From: CAZDXB01 sp964509335
GTDB taxonomy: Bacteria > Bacteroidota > Ignavibacteria > Kapaibacteriales > UBA2268
Reading direction: 5' to 3'
DNA length: 18,649 bases
NCBI GenBank assembly: GCA_964509335.1
Contig: CAZDXB010000045.1
Span: 1-18,649, forward strand
Below the pieces are notes generated by a model. That model was given only the letters and a program-made list of their open reading frames with translations, was not told the DNA's origin and ran no database searches. The position numbers and the translations under genes are program-made. Shown piece by piece: positions 7,793 through 13,191 of this stretch (within the stretch, counting starts at the first letter, position 1; each line of letters starts with the position of its first letter).

Positions 7793-8491
7793 ATGGGAGA
7801 CAAAAAGAAAAGTAAACCGTTGAGGCCTCTTTCCAAAGATAAGGAAAGGGATATCAAGGAAGCTTATTTTAAGGAGTCAAAAGACGGTTCCGAAGTTCCC
7901 GAGGAAGAAAAGGAAGATATAGAAAAAGAAACAAAAATAAACGAAGGAGCCGAAGAGCGGAAGGAAATGGAAACGGAAGAAAAACAAGACGAAACGCAAG
8001 AAATAATCGAAGCCTTGCAAAAAGAAAACGAAGAGCTTAAGGACAAATTTATTCGCTCTCGCGCCGAGCTTGACAATATGCGCAGACGAACGATAAAAGA
8101 AAAGAACGAACTGATAGAGCGTTCTAACGAAGATTTGCTATCCCGTCTGCTGCCTGTAATCGACGATTTAGAGTCGGCGATAGAATCCGGCAAAAACAAA
8201 GGCGAAAGCGAATCATTGCTAAAAGGCGTGGAGATGATTTACCAAAAAGCGATGAAAACGCTGGAGGAGTCGGGCGTTAAGAAGATGGACGATTTCGCGG
8301 GGAAAGAATTCGACGTCGATTATTGCGACGCCCTGATGCAAGCGCCTTCCGAGGACGTTCCCGAAGGAAACGTAATTCAGGTCGTTCAACCCGGATATTT
8401 ATATAAAGATAAAGTGTTAAGGCACGCGAAAGTAATAACTTCGGCGGGCGCGCCGGGAGAAACTGAAACGAAAGATGAAGAAAGCAATTAA
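7793..8491 (+). CDS. grpE: Nucleotide exchange factor GrpE
   Basis: GrpE is the cytosolic co-chaperone that releases ADP from DnaK. The first 75 or so of 232 residues form a highly charged Glu/Lys-rich extension, longer than in many GrpE proteins. A long coiled-coil follows (about 75-135: LKDKFIRSRAELDNMRRR, then LLPVIDDLESAIES). The C-terminal beta domain reads GVEMIYQKAMKTLEESGVKK and ends VPEGNVIQVVQPGYLYKDKVLRHAKVIT, which is characteristic. The usual FDPNLHEA segment reads FDVDYCDALMQ here, a mild departure. dnaJ starts 24 nt downstream, so the two are probably one operon; dnaK is not between them. No CIRCE or clear heat-shock promoter is visible upstream. Confidence 0.96.
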   Translation: MGDKKKSKPLRPLSKDKERDIKEAYFKESKDGSEVPEEEKEDIEKETKINEGAEERKEMETEEKQDETQEIIEALQKENEELKDKFIRSRAELDNMRRRTIKEKNELIERSNEDLLSRLLPVIDDLESAIESGKNKGESESLLKGVEMIYQKAMKTLEESGVKKMDDFAGKEFDVDYCDALMQAPSEDVPEGNVIQVVQPGYLYKDKVLRHAKVITSAGAPGETETKDEESN

Positions 8492-8515
8492 AGAATAAAA
8501 ACTACAGGATTATAA

Positions 8516-9676
8516 ATGAGCGACAGAGATTATTACGACATTTTAGGAGTAAGCAAGAACGCGGAAACTGCGGAAATTAAATCCGCTTACCGAAAATTGG
8601 CGATTAAATACCATCCGGATAAAAATCCCGACGACAAAGAAGCCGAGGAGAAATTTAAGGAAGCCGCCGAGGCATACGAAGTCCTCAGCGACTCGGACAA
8701 ACGCGCCAGATACGATAGATTCGGAAAAGAAGGGCTGAAGCGCGGTAGAGACTATAGAAGTTATCAAAACGTGGACGATATATTTTCAGCGTTTAACGAT
8801 ATTTTCGGCGGCAGTATATTCGACGATTTCTTCGGCGGAATGGGCGGCGGAGGCGGAAGACGAACTCGAAGGCGCTCGATGGGCGAGCGCGGCTCAGACA
8901 TAAGAATACGCATGCCGCTTACGCTCGAGGAAATCGCTAAGGGCGCCGAAAAGACCGTCAGAATGAAAAAATACGTTCAATGCCCTTCCTGCGAAGGTTC
9001 GGGAGCTAAATCCGGCTCGGATTATAAGGCTTGCCCCAATTGCGGCGGCAGAGGAGAGATTCGACAAGTGTCGCGTTCTATGTTCGGTCAATTCGTTAAT
9101 ATTGCAACCTGCCCGCAATGCGACGGAACAGGTAGATTAATCGCCGAGAAATGCGACAAATGCGGCGGCGAAGGCAGAGTTCAAGGCGAAGATAAAATTA
9201 AAGTCAAAGTTCCCGCGGGCGTGGAAGAAGGCAATTACATTCCTATAAGAGGCAAAGGCAACGCCGGCAAACGCGGCGGCGCCGACGGGGATTTAATTAT
9301 TATTATTACTCAAAAGGAACATCCCAAATTCGTCAGGCGAGAGGACAACGTTGTTTATCATCTGACAGTTAGCTTTATAGACGCCGCTTTGGGAACGGAA
9401 ATGGAAATTCCCACTCTTTACGGCGAAGAGAAGATGAAAATCGACCCCGGAACGCAACCGGGTACGGTGTTGACTCTTAGAAACAAAGGCATACCGCATT
9501 TAGACGGCGCGGGTAAAGGCGACCAATTCGTTTACGTCAACGTTTACGTGCCGACGAAGCTTTCCGGAAATGAAAAAGAAAGCTTGAAAAAACTGGCTGA
9601 AAGCGAGAACTTTTCGCCGGAAAATAAAAAAGGGAAAAAGGATTTCTTCGAGAAGATTAAGGAATCGATTTTTTAG
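8516..9676 (+). CDS. dnaJ: Chaperone protein DnaJ (Hsp40, type I)
   Basis: DnaJ delivers unfolded clients to DnaK and stimulates its ATPase. All type I parts are present in 386 aa: the J domain (residues 4-70) with HPD at 33-35; a G/F-rich linker (about 85-115, IFGGSIFDDFFGGMGGGGG); and four zinc-binding CxxCxGxG motifs at 156 (CPSCEGSG), 173 (CPNCGGRG), 199 (CPQCDGTG) and 213 (CDKCGGEG). Two beta-sandwich substrate domains and a dimerising C-terminus follow. An ACAGGA ribosome site precedes ATG 8516. The gene follows grpE by 24 nt with the same orientation. An inverted repeat lies about 40 nt after its stop, near the next gene's start. Confidence 0.98.
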   Translation: MSDRDYYDILGVSKNAETAEIKSAYRKLAIKYHPDKNPDDKEAEEKFKEAAEAYEVLSDSDKRARYDRFGKEGLKRGRDYRSYQNVDDIFSAFNDIFGGSIFDDFFGGMGGGGGRRTRRRSMGERGSDIRIRMPLTLEEIAKGAEKTVRMKKYVQCPSCEGSGAKSGSDYKACPNCGGRGEIRQVSRSMFGQFVNIATCPQCDGTGRLIAEKCDKCGGEGRVQGEDKIKVKVPAGVEEGNYIPIRGKGNAGKRGGADGDLIIIITQKEHPKFVRREDNVVYHLTVSFIDAALGTEMEIPTLYGEEKMKIDPGTQPGTVLTLRNKGIPHLDGAGKGDQFVYVNVYVPTKLSGNEKESLKKLAESENFSPENKKGKKDFFEKIKESIF

Positions 9677-9714
9677 CGGATTGTTTGAGGCGAAACGTAT
9701 AAATACAGCGAAAT

Positions 9715-9752
9715 ATTTAGATTGTATTTAGTAAGTAATAAAGAATCTAAAT
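9715..9752. repeat. Inverted repeat spanning the start codon of the 129-aa membrane protein gene
   Basis: ATTTAGATT (9715-9723) is the exact complement of AATCTAAAT (9744-9752), separated by 20 nt. The right arm covers the first two bases of the ATG at 9751. In RNA this could mask the start codon; in DNA it could be an operator. It is AT-only apart from one base per arm, so chance is possible. Confidence 0.4.
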
Positions 9753-10140
9753 GAGGAATCTATTAACAAATACAAACCTAATCATTATAGTATCTATATC
9801 GTGGGTACTAATTTCGCTTTGTCTGAGTTTTGTATGTCGAAATGAAGAATGGTTCCAAGCTTCGGGTGGTATAATGACGATAGCCGGTATTTTTTTAGTG
9901 TCAAGAAAACAAATTAGACTTAGCAAAGAAGAATTGAATCGTGATGAGGATGAGGTTAATGGAGGACATTTTGTGCAAACAAATGAAGAGAAAGAATCTG
10001 AGAAACAGCAAAAAAAAGATATTAAATCTTATAAATTGAGTATTCCTCTTATGATTGTTGGCACTTTAATATGGGCATACGGAGGGATTATTTTAAGAGC
10101 TTGTCATTTTAAGATATTGTCTATATCAATAAACTTCTGA
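9751..10140 (+). CDS. Small hypothetical membrane protein (three predicted membrane segments)
   Basis: I do not recognise this 129-aa protein. It has hydrophobic stretches at about 8-28 (NLIIIVSISWVLISLCLSFV), 37-50 (ASGGIMTIAGIFLV) and 95-117 (LSIPLMIVGTLIWAYGGIIL). Between the second and third lies a charged loop of about 40 residues rich in Glu and Lys (LSKEELNRDEDEV, EEKESEKQQKKD). Codon use is much more AT-biased than in dnaJ or gcvT, which suggests a recently acquired or weakly constrained gene. No Shine-Dalgarno is visible, and the start sits in an inverted repeat. Frame and composition support a real membrane protein, but nothing in the context fixes a role. Confidence 0.6.
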   Translation: MRNLLTNTNLIIIVSISWVLISLCLSFVCRNEEWFQASGGIMTIAGIFLVSRKQIRLSKEELNRDEDEVNGGHFVQTNEEKESEKQQKKDIKSYKLSIPLMIVGTLIWAYGGIILRACHFKILSISINF

Positions 10141-10307
10141 AAAAAAGAAGGAATTTATAAATTATAAATTGAAATATTTGTATTGTCGAATCCCTGTGTT
10201 CACCCGCTTTCGAACGTCCAAAACTTAGGTCGGGCACTTAGATCAACCCCTGCGTTTGCTATTGAGATTTATTTTTATCTGTTAAAATAAATAATGAGTT
10301 TTGTCGA
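10141..10307. other. Intergenic stretch with a GC-richer patch
   Basis: No gene is visible. Sequence on both sides is strongly AT-rich, but bases about 10187-10260 are markedly richer in G+C and look unlike their surroundings. I could not match this patch to a tRNA, an insertion-sequence end or a palindrome family seen elsewhere in the window. It may be remnant DNA from whatever brought in the flanking AT-rich genes. Confidence 0.4.
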
Positions 10308-11147
10308 TTATGTGATTTTTTCAGAAGTTCCAATAATTTTTATTTTATCGTATTCGTTTGAAAACAAATCTCTTTTATCTCCCAATCCTACTTTTTCCTT
10401 GATTATGGGAATCAATTCTTCTTTTATTTCAATTCCTACGCTGTTTCTACCGAGCATCCTCGCGACTTTCATCGTTGTCCCGCTGCCGACGAATGGGTCG
10501 AGTACCGTTTCTTTTTTATAAGAAAATAGTTTGATTAATCTATAAGGCAACTCTTCGGGAAAAGCGGCTATGTCTTTCTCTAATTCGGAATTAGGTAATA
10601 CGTTAGTCATATTCCACAGCGACATATACCATTTGTTTTCCAAAAATTCCTTTTTATCAATTCTTGATTTTTCCTTTTCTTCTTTTGGAATGCTTTTATA
10701 GTTGAATTTTCCTTTCTGAAATATGATTATGCTTTCTAATAAATTGTCGGGATAAAAATACATTGGATAGGGATTTTGAAGCAGAACGCCGCTTCGCCTG
10801 CTGATTCGCAAGTATCCGTCCGGTTTTTTCCAGATAATCCTGTCTCTATATCTAAATCCCTGATTTTGAAATATTTTAATAGCGTCGGCGACAATCGGAA
10901 ATTTCTCGCCGTCCACCAACATATCGTCTATGTTTAAAGCCGCTATTCTTCCTTCGCTTAATACTCTAAAGACCTCTTTAGCAAAATTATTAAGCAAACT
11001 CAAGTATTTGTCGTAGGTCTCGTAAAGCCCCTTATAATCAAAAGGCGCGTTAAAATAAGGCGGCGAGGTAATCATCAATTGTATTTTACCGTCCTCTATC
11101 TCCTCCATAGTCGAACAGTCGCCGATTATCAAAGTGTGTTCCGTCAA
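10308..11147 (-). CDS. DNA methyltransferase, beta class (probably N4-cytosine), no adjacent restriction enzyme
   Basis: This 279-aa SAM-dependent DNA methyltransferase has its motifs in beta-class order. The catalytic motif IV, TSPPY (residues 27-31), comes first, and the SAM-binding motif I, DPFVGSGTT (217-225), is near the C-terminus, followed by SVGIEI. TSPPY is more typical of N4-cytosine than N6-adenine enzymes, so m4C is favoured but not proven. The start is TTG at 11145-11147. The first in-frame ATG is 13 codons on, inside the conserved IIGDCSTM lead-in, and AGAGG lies about 9 nt before the TTG. No endonuclease gene is next to it: on one side is the 129-aa membrane protein, on the other comEA. 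It may be an orphan methylase or part of a dispersed system. Codons are fairly AT-rich. Confidence 0.88.
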   Translation of the reverse strand: MTEHTLIIGDCSTMEEIEDGKIQLMITSPPYFNAPFDYKGLYETYDKYLSLLNNFAKEVFRVLSEGRIAALNIDDMLVDGEKFPIVADAIKIFQNQGFRYRDRIIWKKPDGYLRISRRSGVLLQNPYPMYFYPDNLLESIIIFQKGKFNYKSIPKEEKEKSRIDKKEFLENKWYMSLWNMTNVLPNSELEKDIAAFPEELPYRLIKLFSYKKETVLDPFVGSGTTMKVARMLGRNSVGIEIKEELIPIIKEKVGLGDKRDLFSNEYDKIKIIGTSEKIT

Positions 11148-11171
11148 GTTTACCGTCCTCTTCTCTTTCGT

Positions 11172-11210
11172 TTGTTTTAAAAAAACATAAGCGTTATTTT
11201 AATATATAAT
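11172..11210 (+). promoter_or_regulatory. Possible promoter for the comEA-like gene in a divergent AT-rich region
   Basis: TTGTTT (11172-11177) and TATTTT (11195-11200) are 17 nt apart, and a TATAAT also occurs at 11205-11210. This lies 30-65 nt before ATG 11239, in the only gap between the divergent methyltransferase and comEA-like genes. In such AT-rich DNA these matches are weak evidence, and FCB-group sigma factors often use other consensus sequences. Confidence 0.25.
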
Positions 11211-11238
11211 TTTATCAAATATAATAAAAACTATTTTT

Positions 11239-11691
11239 ATGAAACTGTTTGAAAAGTTTCAAAACGCTCTGGGCGTTAGCAAAAGCGAACTTATAGCCGT
11301 TTTTGTTTTGTTGGGCGGGCTCGGTCTCGGATTCATAGCCAAGTCGCTCACTCAAGATAGAATCGAATCCGACAAAAATTATCAAGCTCTCGCCAAGTCT
11401 TTAGACAGCTTAGCGGAAGCCTCGAAAAAAGATTACGTGGGAACTGACATAAAAGATAAGCCGCGAGAATCCAAGTCCGGGAAAGGCGACGCCGAAAAAT
11501 TGACAGTGAACATAAATACGGCGTCTAAACTGGAACTAATGAAACTCCCTTGGGTCGGCCCCAAAACGGCGATAAAAATAATGGATTTTCGAAAAAAGCG
11601 AAAGTTTAAACGTAAAGAAGACATCAAGAAAATTAGAGGCATCGGTGAGAAGAAATTCGAAAAAATGGAACCTTTTATTGTCGTAAAATGA
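11239..11691 (+). CDS. ComEA-like membrane-anchored helix-hairpin-helix DNA-binding protein
   Basis: This 150-aa protein has one N-terminal membrane segment (about residues 17-36, ELIAVFVLLGGLGLGFIAKS), a polar linker (40-88), and a C-terminal double helix-hairpin-helix. That module starts VNINTASKLELMKLPWVGPKTA (90-111) and continues KIRGIGEKKFEKMEPFI (131-147). The NINTAS...LPGIG pattern is the ComEA hallmark; here the first hairpin reads LPWVGP in place of LPGIGP. ComEA proteins hold incoming double-stranded DNA outside the inner membrane during natural transformation. Related short HhH proteins also occur without proven competence roles, so the function is inferred. gcvT follows 84 nt downstream in the same direction. 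No Shine-Dalgarno is visible before ATG 11239. Confidence 0.82.
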   Translation: MKLFEKFQNALGVSKSELIAVFVLLGGLGLGFIAKSLTQDRIESDKNYQALAKSLDSLAEASKKDYVGTDIKDKPRESKSGKGDAEKLTVNINTASKLELMKLPWVGPKTAIKIMDFRKKRKFKRKEDIKKIRGIGEKKFEKMEPFIVVK

Positions 11692-11775
11692 TTATTTCGC
11701 ATATTGCAAATTTGCTTTGCCGCGATTTTATAAAGGCGGCTGGAAATAGTATTTGAATAAAACGGAGATTTAGAT

Positions 11776-12864
11776 ATGAAAAAGACTATATTCAACGAAA
11801 TCCATAAGAAGTTGGACGCTAAGATGGTTGAATTCGCTGGTTTTGAGATGCCAATACAGTATCCGAAGGGAATTCTTCACGAGCATAAGCTTGTGCGCTC
11901 GAAGGTCGGCGTATTCGACGTCTCGCATATGGGCGAATTCGAGATTAAAGGCAAGGACGCTTTGCCGTATTTACAGAAAATCTCGGTAAACGACGCCTCG
12001 ACTTTGAAACCCGGAAAAGCCCAATACTCCGCTATGTGCTACGAAGACGGCGGCGTAGTTGACGATTTAATCGTTTACAACCTTGACGAGAACTCTTATA
12101 TGACGGTAGTTAACGCGTCGAATATAGAAAAGGATTTAGAATGGGCGAAGAAAAACACGGAAGGTTTCGACGTAGAACTGAACGACATTTCGGACGAGAT
12201 TCATCTTTTGGCTGTTCAGGGACCCGAGAGTCTCAAAACTTTGCAGCCGCTGACTGAAGTTGACCTCTCTGAAATCAAGTTCTACAACTTTGTTTACGGA
12301 AAGCTCGCCGGAGTAGAAATGGTAATTTCGAGGACGGGTTACACAGGCGAACTAGGCTTTGAATTATATTTCAGAGGCGACTTCGAAACAGCCGAGAAAG
12401 TTTGGAACGCAATATTCGAAGCCGGCGAGGAATACGGCATTGAGCCGGTCGGTCTCGGCAGCAGAGATACTTTGCGCTTAGAAAAAGGATTCTGCCTTTA
12501 CGGAAACGACATAGACAAAACCACCAACACAATCGAAGCTAAACTCGGCTGGATAACTAAGATAGACAAAGGCGAATTCAACGGCAAAGAAGCCCTCGCC
12601 AGAGTTAAGGAACAAAAGCCAAGGAGGAAGCTAGTCGGATTCGTCGTGAAAACCGAAAAGCTGATTCCGAGAAAAGGCTATCAAATTATGGCGGACGGCA
12701 AACCGATTGGACACGTAACAAGCGGAAATTTGTCGCCGATTCTCGAAAAACCTATTGGTATGGGTTACGTTAAAGTAGAATACAAAAATCCCGGAACGAA
12801 AATAGAAATTTCGGCGAGAAACAGGACTTTCCCTGCGGAAATAGTGAAAACGCCGTTTGTTTAG
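11776..12864 (+). CDS. gcvT: Aminomethyltransferase (glycine cleavage system T protein)
   Basis: GcvT moves the aminomethyl group from lipoyl-H protein to tetrahydrofolate, releasing ammonia and forming 5,10-methylene-THF. The 362 aa match the family in length and motifs: EFAGFEMPIQY (19-29), GVFDVSHMGEFEIKG (45-59), GGVVDDLIVYNL (92-103) with the catalytic Asp at about 97, SRTGYTGELGFELY (185-198), GLGSRDTLRLEKGFCLYGND (227-245), and a C-terminal GCV_T_C domain with GHVTSGNLSPILEKPIGMGYV. YgfZ-type paralogues lack several of these, so a true GcvT is favoured. A GGAG ribosome site lies about 8 nt before ATG 11776. The H, P and L protein genes are not in the window. A palindrome-rich convergent region follows. 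Confidence 0.96.
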   Translation: MKKTIFNEIHKKLDAKMVEFAGFEMPIQYPKGILHEHKLVRSKVGVFDVSHMGEFEIKGKDALPYLQKISVNDASTLKPGKAQYSAMCYEDGGVVDDLIVYNLDENSYMTVVNASNIEKDLEWAKKNTEGFDVELNDISDEIHLLAVQGPESLKTLQPLTEVDLSEIKFYNFVYGKLAGVEMVISRTGYTGELGFELYFRGDFETAEKVWNAIFEAGEEYGIEPVGLGSRDTLRLEKGFCLYGNDIDKTTNTIEAKLGWITKIDKGEFNGKEALARVKEQKPRRKLVGFVVKTEKLIPRKGYQIMADGKPIGHVTSGNLSPILEKPIGMGYVKVEYKNPGTKIEISARNRTFPAEIVKTPFV

Positions 12865-12922
12865 AACTTATTTGCGCGCCCGCTCGACTCGCGTCCTATC
12901 CCGAAGAATAAGAATAGATTGC

Positions 12923-12957
12923 AACTCGTCCGATGACTCTGAGTCATCGGATGAGTT
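12923..12957 (+). repeat. 35-bp palindrome (17-bp arms)
   Basis: AACTCGTCCGATGACTC (12923-12939) pairs with GAGTCATCGGATGAGTT (12941-12957) around one base, with a single G-T position that remains pairable only in plus-strand RNA. Size and geometry (16-17-bp arms, 1-nt centre) match the in-gene 33-bp palindromes at 3523 and 3994, but the sequence is different. It lies 59 nt after the gcvT stop and lacks a following T-run. Confidence 0.85.
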
Positions 12958-12981
12958 ACGCCCTTTTAAAAAATTCACTGC

Positions 12982-13001
12982 CTCCATCCTTTAGGGCGGG
13001 G
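12982..13001 (+). repeat. Module A palindrome (TCCTTTAGGGCGG type), copy 1
   Basis: CTCCATCCT and AGGGCGGGG flank a TT centre at about 12983-13000 and form an imperfect 9-bp hairpin with two G-U wobbles and one mismatch. The core TCCTTTAGGGCGG (12987-12999) recurs as its reverse complement at 18597-18609. In both places module B lies 25-27 nt further on, so A and B travel as a unit. Confidence 0.7.
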
Positions 13002-13026
13002 ATTGGTTTATTTAATGTTCATTTCT

Positions 13027-13046
13027 CCCCGAACTAAAGTTCGGGG
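13027..13046 (+). repeat. Module B palindrome, copy 1
   Basis: CCCCGAACT (13027-13035) and AGTTCGGGG (13038-13046) form a perfect 9-bp hairpin around AA. The same unit with the same flanks (...CTAT on the outer side) occurs in inverted orientation at 18552-18571. It could work as a terminator stem, but no T-run follows directly. Confidence 0.9.
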
Positions 13047-13065
13047 CTATTTATCTATCTCACCT

Positions 13066-13091
13066 CGTCCCAACGCTCCGGCGTTGGGACG
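13066..13091. repeat. Module D palindrome (11-bp arms)
   Basis: CGTCCCAACGC (13066-13076) and its exact complement GCGTTGGGACG (13081-13091) surround a TCCG loop. Counting a T-G pair at the centre, the inner part also fits the 9-2-9 plan of the neighbouring modules. I see no second copy in the window. Confidence 0.85.
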
Positions 13092-13137
13092 CATACAGCC
13101 GCGCTCAGCTTCGGGAGAATAGGAGATAAAGATATAT

Positions 13138-13165
13138 TCCGACTGAAATCGGAGTTTCGGTTGGA
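13138..13165 (+). repeat. Module C palindrome, copy 1
   Basis: TCCGACTGAAA (13138-13148) and TTTCGGTTGGA (13155-13165) form an 11-bp stem with two G-U wobbles around loop TCGGAG. A nearly identical unit, reading in the opposite direction and cut by the window end, lies at 18629-18649. A partial copy (AAATCGGAGTTT) lies at 13181-13192 beside the pgi stop. Confidence 0.8.
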
Positions 13166-13191
13166 GAAGAAATCCTTGCAAAATCGGAGTT

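Larger units (their letters stand above)
12865..13191. other. Convergent gcvT/pgi intergenic region filled with palindromic repeats
   Basis: This 327-nt region between two convergent genes has no credible ORF but holds at least five separate palindromes (listed individually), plus a direct repeat AAATCGGAGTTT at 13146-13157 and 13181-13192. The second copy touches the pgi stop codon. Three of the modules recur at 18552-18649 in inverted orientation. Some hairpins could also act as transcription terminators for gcvT or pgi. Confidence 0.85.

Noticed and set aside
10180..10265. Integron attC site or tRNA fragment in the GC-richer patch
   Set aside because: No paired core sites, no cloverleaf stems and no integrase are visible.
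10294..10521. Plus-strand 75-codon frame opposite the methyltransferase
   Set aside because: It covers the conserved motif I region of the methyltransferase on the opposite strand; a shadow frame.
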